Below the pieces are notes generated by a model that did no database searches, was not told the origin of the DNA, and saw nothing but the letters and a program-made list of their open reading frames with translations. The position numbers and the translations under genes were made by a program. From positions 1 through 17,202 of the forward strand of contig PATE01000128.1 in NCBI GenBank assembly GCA_002712305.1: a DNA stretch of 17,202 nt, read 5' to 3'. Below are positions 1 through 7,696 of this stretch, in pieces. This DNA is from Gemmatimonadota bacterium (GTDB taxonomy: Bacteria; Latescibacterota; UBA2968; UBA8231). Positions within the stretch are counted from its first letter, which is position 1. The number at the start of each line of letters is the position of its first letter.

Positions 1-357
1 CTCGCCGTTCGCGGGAGCTTCCTCCTCCTCCTCTTCTTCTTCTTCTTCAAGGCTGTTCAGCCCCAATTCTTCGGCCCGTTCGTGCGCCTCGTTGTCGAGT
101 TCATCCACGAGATTGGCCGCAAAGTCGGCACTATGGGTCGTGTCGGCGATCTTTTCATCGACCTTCTCCAGGCTTTCTGCAGTTTTGGTCTGCACCTTCT
201 CGGACAGTTCGTCCAAGGCCTGCCTGTGTTGCTCGATGCGCTTGAGGATCGGCGCACGGGCGATTTTCAGACGATTCCCGCGCATCTGAAAGTTCAGCAT
301 GAGTTGGGTGAAGATGACGACTTCACAGACAAGGACGACGAGGATCACCCAGATCAT
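1..357 (-). CDS. Membrane-anchored coiled-coil protein with poly-Glu tail (3' end outside window)
   Basis: I do not recognise this family. The frame opens at ATG 357-355, 6 bases after the sulfatase stop, and stays open for 119 codons to the window edge, so the C-terminus is missing. The first ~20 residues (MIWVILVVLVCEVVIFTQLM) are strongly hydrophobic and look like a signal anchor or single membrane helix. Residues ~30-95 are highly charged and Lys/Glu/Leu-rich, probably a coiled coil. Ten consecutive Glu codons follow at 19-48, then Ala-Pro-Ala-Asn. The short gap suggests cotranscription with the sulfatase gene, but nothing in the sequence links their functions. The likely topology is N-in with a long acidic domain in cytoplasm or periplasm; which side is not clear. 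Confidence 0.7.
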   Translation of the reverse strand, partial: MIWVILVVLVCEVVIFTQLMLNFQMRGNRLKIARAPILKRIEQHRQALDELSEKVQTKTAESLEKVDEKIADTTHSADFAANLVDELDNEAHERAEELGLNSLEEEEEEEEEEAPANGE

Positions 358-363
358 CTCACG

Positions 364-1917
364 CTACCGATCGAAATCCGCGTCGATGTCTCGACTCACG
401 ACATCGGCGTCATAGAGGGGAGCGTCCGCTTCGACGAGCAAGCCATCTCCACGCAGGACCTGGTTCGGTGTACTACCTTCTGCCCTCAGGGGGAATCGGT
501 CCTTCAGGTCCTGCGTCTGCGCCAATCTGGTCTGCTCGACGTCGTCAAAATCGAAGCCTTCGAGCAGATGTGCGCGCAGGGCATCGGTTTCATCTTTCGC
601 CTCACCATGCGCGAGCAGGTTGCGCTGTTCACATGGGTCCTGTTCCAGATCAAAAGCCAGGTCCGGTGCATCGCGGAAGGCGACGTATTTGTGTCGTCGT
701 GAGCGCAGGACACGGAACTCAGTGCCCTCGCCCCAGCGCGGTGTCATGGCCTCGGTGATCACGCCGAGCCGATTCTGCAGGGCGGAGCTGACGTCACCAC
801 GGCAGGGGCCCGAAAGGTCGAGTCCATCGAGACTGTCGGGCGTCTCCGCGCCGGCGAGGCCACAGAAGGTGGGAAACAGATCGGCCAGACCCACTGGATC
901 ATCGACGACCTGCGCAGCCACGTCACCACCGCGATGCTCGGGTGTTGAAACGATGAGGGGTACACGCACCGACGACTCATGCCATGTGTTTTTCCACCAC
1001 AGCCCATGTTCGCCACACATCTCGCCATGGTCGGATGCGTAGACGATGACCGTGTTGTCGAGGGCGCCGTCCCGCTCGAGTCGAGCGAGAAAGTCTCCCA
1101 GCAATTCGTCGAGAAAGTCGACGCAGGCGAAGTACGCGGCACGAGCCCTCATACCCTCTTCCCGCTCGATCTCGTCCGTGCGAAAACCGGCGATGGCACC
1201 ACGCGTCATCGGATGATCTGCGCTGTCACCGCTGCCAGCTGCGATTCTCGGCTCGTTCACTCCATGTGGCCAGTAGCGATCAAAGTGCCGACTCGGGGCG
1301 GTGAGGGGGAAGTGGGGCCGGCTGAAGGAGGCCATCAGCATCCACGGCACACTGGGAGCTGCCTGCTGATGGTTTCTTATCCAGGCGACCGATTCAGCGG
1401 TGACGGCCGCTTCCTGCAGTTGGGATTCGGGGATCTGCATCAGGCCCGCATCGACGGTCCGGGAGCGCAGGTCAGAGCCTGGGCGAGGTTTACCGGCTTC
1501 GTAGGAACTGAGTGGATCGAATTGGTGGGCGCAGGGCCCACCAAAATCCCCGTACGGGCGATGCTGGAAACCTGCGAATTGCCGGGAGCCGCCCAGATGC
1601 ATCTTACCCACGGTGCAAGTGGAATAACCCGCCTCGCTGAGTTGAGAGGCGAAGGTCGACAATTCGGGGGGTAACACGGAGTTGTTGTTCCAGGCGCCGG
1701 CTTGATGCGAATGGCGACCGGCGAGCATGGCGATGCGGCTGGGTGTGCACAGTGGCATCTGACAGGATGCTTGCCTGAAAAATACCCCCTGGCGGATGAG
1801 CCCATCCAGGGTTGGTGTGTGGCACGGCTCACCACCCTCTTCACCGGATCGTGCTGAAAGAAACCGGTAGGAGTGCTCGTCGGAGAGCAAGAAGAGGATG
1901 TTGGGTCGCTCGGTCAC
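364..1917 (-). CDS. Sulfatase (formylglycine-dependent, alkaline phosphatase superfamily)
   Basis: This 517-residue protein should hydrolyse a sulfate ester. The sulfatase signature C-T-P-S-R begins at Cys57, the residue that formylglycine-generating enzyme would oxidise. The N-terminal metal site is seen as SDEH (12-15), and the C-terminal one as ASDHG with Asp296 and His297. Lys105 in GKMH, His202 in RPHFP and Lys309 in WWKN fit the other catalytic positions of the family. There is no obvious signal peptide, so it may act in the cytoplasm, as choline-sulfatase-like enzymes do. The start is GTG at 1917-1915; no strong ribosome binding site is seen. No formylglycine-generating enzyme is in the window. 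The substrate is unknown. It lies downstream of a dehydrogenase and aldolase cluster, which hints at a small organic sulfate rather than a polysaccharide, but that is inference. Confidence 0.93.
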   Translation of the reverse strand: MTERPNILFLLSDEHSYRFLSARSGEEGGEPCHTPTLDGLIRQGVFFRQASCQMPLCTPSRIAMLAGRHSHQAGAWNNNSVLPPELSTFASQLSEAGYSTCTVGKMHLGGSRQFAGFQHRPYGDFGGPCAHQFDPLSSYEAGKPRPGSDLRSRTVDAGLMQIPESQLQEAAVTAESVAWIRNHQQAAPSVPWMLMASFSRPHFPLTAPSRHFDRYWPHGVNEPRIAAGSGDSADHPMTRGAIAGFRTDEIEREEGMRARAAYFACVDFLDELLGDFLARLERDGALDNTVIVYASDHGEMCGEHGLWWKNTWHESSVRVPLIVSTPEHRGGDVAAQVVDDPVGLADLFPTFCGLAGAETPDSLDGLDLSGPCRGDVSSALQNRLGVITEAMTPRWGEGTEFRVLRSRRHKYVAFRDAPDLAFDLEQDPCEQRNLLAHGEAKDETDALRAHLLEGFDFDDVEQTRLAQTQDLKDRFPLRAEGSTPNQVLRGDGLLVEADAPLYDADVVSRDIDADFDR

Positions 1918-1969
1918 GGGGGAGATCTACGAAGCGCCAGGTCGAAAAAGGTTCTTAGGTACAATAATT

Positions 1970-1997
1970 AGAGTAACAAAAATAACTGGTTACGCAA
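1970..1997 (-). promoter_or_regulatory. Candidate sigma70-type promoter for the sulfatase gene
   Basis: In the 296-base gap upstream of the sulfatase (1918-2213) a distinctly AT-rich patch lies at about 1945-2000. Read on the minus strand it contains TTGCGT (1997-1992), a 16-base spacer and TACTCT (1975-1970), about 50 bases upstream of the GTG start. A short perfect palindrome, TCTCT-C-AGAGA (2009-2019), sits just upstream of the -35 and could be an operator. The rest of the gap shows no gene. Matches to consensus are partial, so this is tentative. Confidence 0.3.
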
Positions 1998-2213
1998 TTC
2001 CGGAAGAATCTCTCAGAGACGATGACGCACAGGGGTTTTTGCAGCTGCGGGGGCCGAATCTCGTCCGGCCCGGCGTCGAATCGGGCTCAGTGGACCATCG
2101 CAGACCTCAGAACGGCAAACGCCTCGTCAGCGATGTGCTGGCGAGACGAGAATCACATCTCTTACCGGAGCAGAAGGATCGGTCCTGGTGAATCATCGAT
2201 CGGCGACGGAAGG

Positions 2214-2651
2214 TCAGACGGCGGCGGCCCCGTTGGTCAGCCCCGTATCTTCGATAGGCTCTTCAGCAGCCACTGCCGCCGATGCTGCCTTAGACTCAGT
2301 GTCCTCTTTCTTGTCAATGCCCGCTGCCTCTTCCAGCGCCGCCAGGCGATGGAACATTCCCGTCAGCTGCGTCGAGGTGCGTAAGGAGAACTTCGACTCG
2401 TCCACGACGGGGGTCTCGATCTCCTTTTCCTTCTCCAGAAGACCTAATTCACGCTCGATCTGTGCCATAAGATTCTGCGCGTAGAACAGGCTCTGGCTCA
2501 GGCGGTACAGATTGTGCAATGCGAGTCGGGGATTCCGCGGGACCATCGGCTCGAGGCGTTCGACGAGTTCCGACAAGGCGCGTCGTTTGCGCTCAAGAAT
2601 CCTGAAGAGCGGATTGCCGGTCTCCGTAAGAGATGATACACCCTTCGTCAT
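2214..2651 (-). CDS. Hypothetical charged, helical protein
   Basis: This 145-residue protein belongs to no family I recognise. Residues ~14-75 are rich in Arg, Glu and Leu and probably form two helices or a coiled coil. The middle (~80-110) is mixed, and the C-terminal ~35 residues are Ala/Glu-rich, low complexity and probably disordered. There are no cysteines, no membrane segment and no signal peptide. The ATG at 2651 overlaps the last 59 bases of the DUF393 gene in another frame, which is long for a bacterial overlap; the true start may be a later TTG. It follows the DUF393 gene and is probably cotranscribed with it. Coding is supported by a sensible amino-acid pattern, not by homology. 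Confidence 0.55.
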   Translation of the reverse strand: MTKGVSSLTETGNPLFRILERKRRALSELVERLEPMVPRNPRLALHNLYRLSQSLFYAQNLMAQIERELGLLEKEKEIETPVVDESKFSLRTSTQLTGMFHRLAALEEAAGIDKKEDTESKAASAAVAAEEPIEDTGLTNGAAAV

Positions 2652-3018
2652 CGCAGGCCAGAGCAGGATCGATCCTGCCGAGATGATGGCGATAGCGAGC
2701 GATGAACCAGTAGCCGAGACGGAACACGTGGTGCAGAAGGGGTAGGCGGTAGACCCACGCGATCAACTGGTAGGGAGGGAGGGTCCGATAGATCTGATAG
2801 ACGGCGTTGGCACCCACATCGATCCGGCCATCCAGGTGAATGAGGCGAAGCCCGGTGTTGAAGTCAGACTGCGTCAGAATAGGAAAACGATAATCGAGAC
2901 CGGGCTGCTGGCGAGGCAGAACCTCGAAGGACTCGCGTCGATCGAGTTTGCGAATGCGATCGGCGCTCCACGTGCAGAAGCGGCATTCGCCGTCGTAGAT
3001 GATGGTGGGTCGTGTCAT
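2593..3018 (-). CDS. DCC-family (DUF393) thiol-disulfide oxidoreductase-like protein
   Basis: This 141-residue protein starts IIYDGECRFC, the DGxCxxC motif (Cys12 and Cys15) that defines the DCC/DUF393 family, a predicted thioredoxin-fold thiol-disulfide oxidoreductase. The family's usual length is about 110-150 residues, so this one is complete. The central and C-terminal part is rich in aromatic and hydrophobic residues (residues ~75-110, including the PLLHHVFRLGYWFIARYR stretch), as in relatives thought to associate with membranes. Two further cysteines lie near the C-terminus in the CDDEGC segment. The ATG at 3018 follows AGGAA at good spacing. The substrate and redox partner are unknown. 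Confidence 0.85.
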   Translation of the reverse strand: MTRPTIIYDGECRFCTWSADRIRKLDRRESFEVLPRQQPGLDYRFPILTQSDFNTGLRLIHLDGRIDVGANAVYQIYRTLPPYQLIAWVYRLPLLHHVFRLGYWFIARYRHHLGRIDPALACDDEGCIISYGDRQSALQDS

Positions 3019-3067
3019 GGCTTCCTAATGAATCCGTTGCAGCCGATCTCGCAAGGGTGACACCTTC

Positions 3068-3087
3068 CTGAGTCGGTGATGACTCAG
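3068..3087. repeat. Perfect inverted repeat in the gap between dioxygenase and DUF393 genes
   Basis: CTGAGTC (3068-3074) and GACTCAG (3081-3087) form a 7-bp perfect inverted repeat around a 6-base loop. It lies downstream of the dioxygenase stop codon on the minus strand. No T-run follows on that strand, so it is not a convincing intrinsic terminator; it could be an operator or an mRNA 3'-end hairpin. Confidence 0.35.
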
Positions 3088-3146
3088 AATCTGCACAGCA
3101 AGCCTCTGTCCAAAACCGAGGGTTTCGGTGGAGCTCGTCGCGCAAG

Positions 3147-3989
3147 TCATTCGTCGTGCCACTCGTCCTGGTCGGCTTCCTCGATGCTGAGATGCTCACG
3201 GATCAGGCGGCCATACTGTTCTGTCGGCACGGTGCCGACCGGATTGTGCCGGAAGGTATCTGTGCCGCGCATCAGGTAACTCTTGAAGTGCGGATTCACA
3301 GCCAGATCACACTTCACATCTGTACCTGAGTATCGGACGGTGAGCCCGACCCGCGGCCTCGATGATGGATTGCCAGGCGACCCATGGATGATGCGGTCAT
3401 CGTGCAGAGAGATCTCGCCAGCTTTCAACGCGATGGGTACCGCATCGTCTGTCGACACCGATCCCTCCTTCAACTCAAGGGTCAGCACTGACTCGGTGTC
3501 AGTAGAGCGCTGATGTTTGATCAGTCCTGTCGCGTGGGTCCCGGGGATCACACGCATGGCACCATTGGCTTCGTCTGAATCGGTGCAGGCGATCCACACG
3601 GTGACCGAATGATGCGGACTCAGGGGCCAGTAGAACCCGTCCTGATGCCAGCCCACAGTCGACGGCGAATTCGGTTCCTTGGCGAAATAGTTCGAGGCCC
3701 AGAGGTAGAAATCGGGGCCCAGAATGTCTTCGACATAGTCGAGGATCTGCACATGTCGGCAGATGTCGAACAACCACAGACTCGATTCATGCCACTCGCG
3801 AATCTCTTTGCTGTCTTCGCCCTCGTCGAGAAGATCACACAGACGAGAGAACCCCGCGTTGAGATCGGCCACCTCCGCCGCTGAGAACACGGGCGGCAGC
3901 CCTGTGAGATATCCGCGCTCGTGGTATTGCGCCTTCTGTGCATCCGTCAGGCGAGGCCCACCCTGCGCGGTAGCGGCCGAGTCACTCAC
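3147..3989 (-). CDS. Phytanoyl-CoA dioxygenase (PhyH) family Fe(II)/2-oxoglutarate oxygenase
   Basis: A 280-residue protein of normal length for the PhyH superfamily, which hydroxylates small molecules using Fe(II), O2 and 2-oxoglutarate. The iron-binding triad is visible: His115 and Asp117 in VGWHQDG and the distal His202 in IIHGSPGN. Arg213 in SSRPRVGL is well placed for binding 2-oxoglutarate. The C-terminus (DEWHDE) is acidic. The start is GTG at 3989-3987 (MSDSAATAQ). The gene follows the MDR dehydrogenase gene after a short gap containing a 15-bp tandem repeat, so it probably belongs to the same transcript. The substrate is unknown. Such genes are greatly expanded in Poribacteria and Latescibacterota, which is one reason for the lineage guess. 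Confidence 0.92.
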   Translation of the reverse strand: MSDSAATAQGGPRLTDAQKAQYHERGYLTGLPPVFSAAEVADLNAGFSRLCDLLDEGEDSKEIREWHESSLWLFDICRHVQILDYVEDILGPDFYLWASNYFAKEPNSPSTVGWHQDGFYWPLSPHHSVTVWIACTDSDEANGAMRVIPGTHATGLIKHQRSTDTESVLTLELKEGSVSTDDAVPIALKAGEISLHDDRIIHGSPGNPSSRPRVGLTVRYSGTDVKCDLAVNPHFKSYLMRGTDTFRHNPVGTVPTEQYGRLIREHLSIEEADQDEWHDE

Positions 3990-3997
3990 GGTGCTGT

Positions 3998-4027
3998 CTC
4001 ATGATTCTGGCACTCATGATTCTGGCA
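3998..4027. repeat. Perfect 15-bp tandem direct repeat between two genes
   Basis: CTCATGATTCTGGCA occurs twice back to back at 3998-4012 and 4013-4027, filling most of the gap between the MDR dehydrogenase stop (4028-4030) and the dioxygenase GTG start (3989). It looks like a recent slippage or duplication event. It lengthens the leader of the dioxygenase gene but shows no ribosome binding site of its own. Confidence 0.9.
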
Positions 4028-5149
4028 TCACGGTTCGACGACGACCTTCATGGAGCCTTCGCTACCCGTCACGTCAATCCCCTCTTCCGTCTGCGCCAGA
4101 CTCACTCGGTGGGTGATGAAGTCATCGAGTGGGGCGGTGGTGTTCTTGAGGAAGGAGAGGGCCGTCTTGAACTGAATCGCGGGGTAAGCCCACATGCCGC
4201 GGATGTCGAGATCCTTAAAGCAGACCACGTTGGGGTGGATGTCCACACCCCCCGGATCGGTGAAGTGGCCGACCTCAACCACGATCCCACCGCGACGTAC
4301 GTAGTCCAGTGATTCCTTGAATACGATAGGGACTCCGGCCGTTTCGATCACGATATCAGGTCCGACCCCGTCGGTCAGTGCCTTGGCCGCCTCCAGTCTG
4401 TCTTCGAGGGCGGCTCCTGCATCGAGTGTATGATGAGCCCCCATGTTCTTGGCCATCTCGAGTCTTGAGGCGGACAGGTCGGTGGCGATGATGCAATCGA
4501 CACCCACATGCGCCAACGCGGCCACGACCAGCTGACCGATGGGGCCGGCACCCAATACGAGGACCGACTTGTCCATGCCGAGACCTTCGCCGATATGTGG
4601 AAGCCCTGGGCCGAAGGCACGTTCGACCGCACGCGTGGCCACTGCGGCTGGTTCGGTCAGCACGGCGTGTTCGCTCGACAGGCCATCGGGAATCTTGAAG
4701 ACCCACGAGCGGGGTCCCAGATGCATGACCTCGGAGAATCCACCGCGGGGGGTCGGCGCTACATCGCTGGAGACGAAACCGTGCACGTATCGATTGGCGC
4801 ACAGCGTCGGACGCTGTGGTTGGTGCAGGCAATACCAGCACTTTCCACAAGCCTGCGAACTGGGTGTCGTCGTCACACGGTCACCAACGGCCAATGGGCC
4901 GCCGACGATGGCCATCTCGTCGTGGGCACGAGAGCCGAGCTCCTCGATGACACCCACCAGTTCATGTCCGGGAATGATGGGGAACTGCAGGGGCATGTGC
5001 CCCGCATACATGTGTTTGTCACTGCCGCAGATTCCGGTCCGCTCGATCTTCAGCAGGATGTCATCATGGCCGATGGCGGGGCGGGGGAATTCGCGGATCT
5101 CCATCTTTCCCGGCGCCGTCATCACGGCGGCCTGGACTGTGCTGGACAT
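4028..5149 (-). CDS. Zinc-dependent MDR alcohol/polyol dehydrogenase
   Basis: A 373-residue medium-chain dehydrogenase, close to sorbitol and threonine dehydrogenases in layout. Catalytic zinc ligands are Cys41 (ICGSDKH), His62 and Glu63 (PGHE). Cys101, Cys104, Cys107 and Cys117 form the structural zinc lobe, with the last spacing two residues longer than the usual x7. A Rossmann motif follows (VLVLGAGPIGQ), and ATDLS at the end of the second strand favours NAD(H). I chose ATG 5149 because GAGAGGAA lies just upstream; the frame stays open further upstream but gives an Arg/Pro-rich extension with no homology character. It is 41 bases from the aldolase-like gene, and both very likely share a transcript. 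The expected reaction is oxidation of a secondary alcohol or polyol; the substrate is unknown. Confidence 0.93.
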   Translation of the reverse strand: MSSTVQAAVMTAPGKMEIREFPRPAIGHDDILLKIERTGICGSDKHMYAGHMPLQFPIIPGHELVGVIEELGSRAHDEMAIVGGPLAVGDRVTTTPSSQACGKCWYCLHQPQRPTLCANRYVHGFVSSDVAPTPRGGFSEVMHLGPRSWVFKIPDGLSSEHAVLTEPAAVATRAVERAFGPGLPHIGEGLGMDKSVLVLGAGPIGQLVVAALAHVGVDCIIATDLSASRLEMAKNMGAHHTLDAGAALEDRLEAAKALTDGVGPDIVIETAGVPIVFKESLDYVRRGGIVVEVGHFTDPGGVDIHPNVVCFKDLDIRGMWAYPAIQFKTALSFLKNTTAPLDDFITHRVSLAQTEEGIDVTGSEGSMKVVVEP

Positions 5150-5190
5150 GGGGATTCCTCTCGTCGGTCGGTTGCTGCTCGGTAAAGGGG

Positions 5191-6339
5191 TCAGCGGACT
5201 TTGCCGCGTGCTGCAATCGGCCAGATCGCCTCGAGGCGACCGTCGCGTACGGCGTAGATGTGGTCGTGGAGATTTATGGTCGTGCAGCCGTGCCCGGGGA
5301 TGAACTCGATCAGATCTCCCACTTCGAGGTGGCAGGGGCCATCCACGGCGCGCAGGCGTCCGTGCTCTTCGGACAGGGCGTGGCACTCAAGAAAACGAAG
5401 GCCCTTTGGATCCCAGCCGACATCGATGCCCTCCTTGGAGGGCAGGCGGACGTCGGGCATCCCATGCTCAGGTGTGACGCTCTTCAGTCCGGCGTCGGTG
5501 ATCACCTGATCTTCGGCGGGGCGGCTCGTGACCGTGGTCAGAACGGACAGAGCGTGGGCAAAGCCCAGATCCAGCCGGCCATAGGCGGCGTCCATCAGTG
5601 CATACGACCCAGCTTGCACTTCCGTCACGACATCGTACGTGGTGGAGATGTAATAGTCGCCCGTGGCGGATGTGCTGACGATCTCCACATCGATCCCCGC
5701 ACCACGAATCCGGGCCACACAATCGGAAAGTCGTTGAAGACACTCGTTGGCACCTGTCTCACGGGCCTGCTTGTCCTCCAGGTCGACCACATGCCCCTGA
5801 TAACCCATGACACCGGCAAATCGCAGGTGTTTCGCTTGAGCTGCTTCGCGGCACAACTCGACCACATCGGCCGACTCTGCTTCTACACCACAGCGGTTGT
5901 GGCCGATGTTGATCTCTACGAGGATCCGTGGATTCACGCCGGCTGCACCAGCCGCCTGGTCGAGATCGTCGAGATTGTCCGGGTGATCGACGGCGACCAT
6001 GATGTCGCATCGACGAGCCAACTCCATCAGTCGTTCGATCTTGCGGCGACCGATGACCTCGTTGGCGATGAGGATGTCATCGATGCCGGCATCAGCCATC
6101 ACTTCCGCCTCACCCAGTTTGGCACAGGTGACGCCGATGGCACCTGCGGCCATCTGCATGTTGGCGATGGCCGGCGTCTTGTGTGACTTCGTGTGGGGTC
6201 GAAGCTGCTTGCTGGAAGCCGCGAAGTGTTCCGCCAGCTTCTGGATGTTGTGGTCGAGGGCATCGAGGTCGCACAACAGCACAGGCGTGTCGATCTGGTC
6301 GACGGCCATGCCGATGTGTTCGTGGTCGGGGCTCACCAA
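5191..6339 (-). CDS. DSD1/D-threonine-aldolase-like PLP enzyme
   Basis: A 382-residue fold-type III PLP enzyme (alanine-racemase-like barrel). The PLP lysine is expected at Lys51 in RPHTKSHK. The C-terminal metal site is PGHGCTTINLHD with His350 and Cys352; a His-x-Cys pair is typical of the zinc-dependent D-serine dehydratase branch, whereas D-threonine aldolases usually have His-x-Asp. The natural reaction is therefore either dehydration or retro-aldol cleavage of a D-beta-hydroxy amino acid. The TTG start at 6339 lies 10 bases after GGAG and overlaps the stop of the LarA-like gene, implying translational coupling; GTG 6336 or ATG 6309 are alternatives. Its neighbours (racemase-like, dehydrogenases) fit a pathway for beta-hydroxy amino acids or hydroxy acids. 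Confidence 0.9.
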   Translation of the reverse strand: MVSPDHEHIGMAVDQIDTPVLLCDLDALDHNIQKLAEHFAASSKQLRPHTKSHKTPAIANMQMAAGAIGVTCAKLGEAEVMADAGIDDILIANEVIGRRKIERLMELARRCDIMVAVDHPDNLDDLDQAAGAAGVNPRILVEINIGHNRCGVEAESADVVELCREAAQAKHLRFAGVMGYQGHVVDLEDKQARETGANECLQRLSDCVARIRGAGIDVEIVSTSATGDYYISTTYDVVTEVQAGSYALMDAAYGRLDLGFAHALSVLTTVTSRPAEDQVITDAGLKSVTPEHGMPDVRLPSKEGIDVGWDPKGLRFLECHALSEEHGRLRAVDGPCHLEVGDLIEFIPGHGCTTINLHDHIYAVRDGRLEAIWPIAARGKVR

Positions 6340-7589
6340 GTTAATAAATCTCCCTGATCGTCCAGTTCCATCGGTGCGGCGTCAGTGACGACGCTCAGAT
6401 CTTCTCGTTTTTCGACTTCATCGGCGTAGGCCTCCGCGACCCACAACTCACCGAGTTGAAGAGTGTTGCGAATTCGCAGGACCCGGGCGTTTTCGGGCGC
6501 GACATACCCGACCGTCTCCAGGGCCTTTTCCATGCACTCCCGATCGGTGGGAAAGGCGATGGGGATCGCTGCACCGGAGGGGGCATTGCCCGTCATGCAG
6601 TTAATGACCGTCGATTCCACATCCATCTTGTCGATGACACGCTGGTGGATGTATTCGGATGTACCCACACCGGCCGCATTGCCATGGGTCTCCGGTGTCA
6701 GGTCACGAACCAGAATCCGCGTCACCTTCGGAAACTCCTTTTCGGCAGCGCAGTGTTCGTAGAACTTTCGCCCCACCACGTTGGAGTCGAGTCCCGAGCC
6801 TGAAATGTTCTTGCCGATCTCGTCGATGACGAGCAGGTCGACGCGATCGAAGGGAAGTCTTGGCATCCACTTCTTGGCCAGCACGAGCAATTCCCGCTCG
6901 CGCTCGGCGAAGTTCTCTGGCGCCACAGCTTCGATCATCGCCGTGTGGTCATACTGATTCTCCACGATGGCCAGCCCAAACAGGATCCCACACTTGTCGA
7001 TCACTTCAGAGGCGACGGCGCGGATAATGCGATCGAAGGAATACTGGACGATGGCCTGATGATAGAGGGCGGCCCCTTTGTGTTTGCCGAGGCCGATCAA
7101 CATCATCTTGTGAAGCCCGGATTCGATTTCACCGACGAACCCTGTGTGAGGCTTGATTCTGCCCGCAACCACGACGTGATCCGCTTCGGCGGCATACTTG
7201 TCGAAATAGACCGGCACTTCGCCCTCGACGGTACCGACCTGCACGACGTCCATCGTGGCGCGGATCTCGCAGCCCACATATTCGGCTGTGACGCCGTAAC
7301 TCTCGACGATTTGCTGTTGTCCCTCAGCAGTACCGCCACCATGGCTCCCCATGGCTGGCACGATAAAGGGCTCGCCCCCAAGATCCTTCACGGCGTCGAC
7401 GATGGATTTCGTGATCAAAGCGATCTCGTTGATACCACGACTGCCCACGGTAATGGCGACCGAGTCACCTGTCTTCACCCTGGACTGCAGATTCAAGCCA
7501 GCGATCTGTGCCTTCACAGTGCCGGCGATGTCGTCCACCTCCGGTGCCTCGAAGTGCTGGCGGATGCGGATCATATTAGGTAGGGCCAT
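6333..7589 (-). CDS. DUF2088 / LarA-like (nickel-pincer racemase superfamily) protein
   Basis: A 418-residue protein of the size of lactate racemase LarA and its homologues, which racemise or epimerise 2-hydroxy acids with a nickel-pincer nucleotide. His83 in MGSHGGG and His148 in RIKPHTGF match conserved histidines of the family. The region after His148 reads GFVGEIESGLHK; the lysine that carries the cofactor in LarA seems not to be at its usual spacing, with Glu there and Lys161 three residues further on. The TRP-type motif near residue 50 is replaced by GSRGI. It may thus bind the cofactor differently or do other chemistry. ATG 7589 follows CGGAG. No larB, larC or larE is in the window. 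The stop overlaps the start of the aldolase-like gene. Confidence 0.85.
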   Translation of the reverse strand: MALPNMIRIRQHFEAPEVDDIAGTVKAQIAGLNLQSRVKTGDSVAITVGSRGINEIALITKSIVDAVKDLGGEPFIVPAMGSHGGGTAEGQQQIVESYGVTAEYVGCEIRATMDVVQVGTVEGEVPVYFDKYAAEADHVVVAGRIKPHTGFVGEIESGLHKMMLIGLGKHKGAALYHQAIVQYSFDRIIRAVASEVIDKCGILFGLAIVENQYDHTAMIEAVAPENFAERERELLVLAKKWMPRLPFDRVDLLVIDEIGKNISGSGLDSNVVGRKFYEHCAAEKEFPKVTRILVRDLTPETHGNAAGVGTSEYIHQRVIDKMDVESTVINCMTGNAPSGAAIPIAFPTDRECMEKALETVGYVAPENARVLRIRNTLQLGELWVAEAYADEVEKREDLSVVTDAAPMELDDQGDLLTW

Positions 7590-7696
7590 GGAATGCTCCG
7601 GAATGGCGGACGGGAATCTCGGAAGACAGAAAGATGGGACGAACCACCCCTCGTGTCACTTTCGTACAGGCCGGCGTGAATCTGTGGCGAGATCCT

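Noticed and set aside
82-702. Plus-strand frame of 206 codons
   Set aside because: Antisense to the poly-Glu protein and sulfatase, which have clear coding features; no family character of its own.
2051-2071. GC-rich hairpin GGGCCG/CGGCCC as terminator of the unknown gene
   Set aside because: No T-run on the minus strand and about 140 bases beyond the stop codon.
1918-2213. Plus-strand frame 1898-2191 as a gene in the gap
   Set aside because: No ribosome binding site or family features, and it starts within the sulfatase; the AT-rich patch is better read as a promoter.
5150-5386. 79-codon N-terminal extension of the MDR dehydrogenase
   Set aside because: Arg/Pro-rich, overlaps the aldolase-like gene, and a good ribosome binding site precedes ATG 5149.
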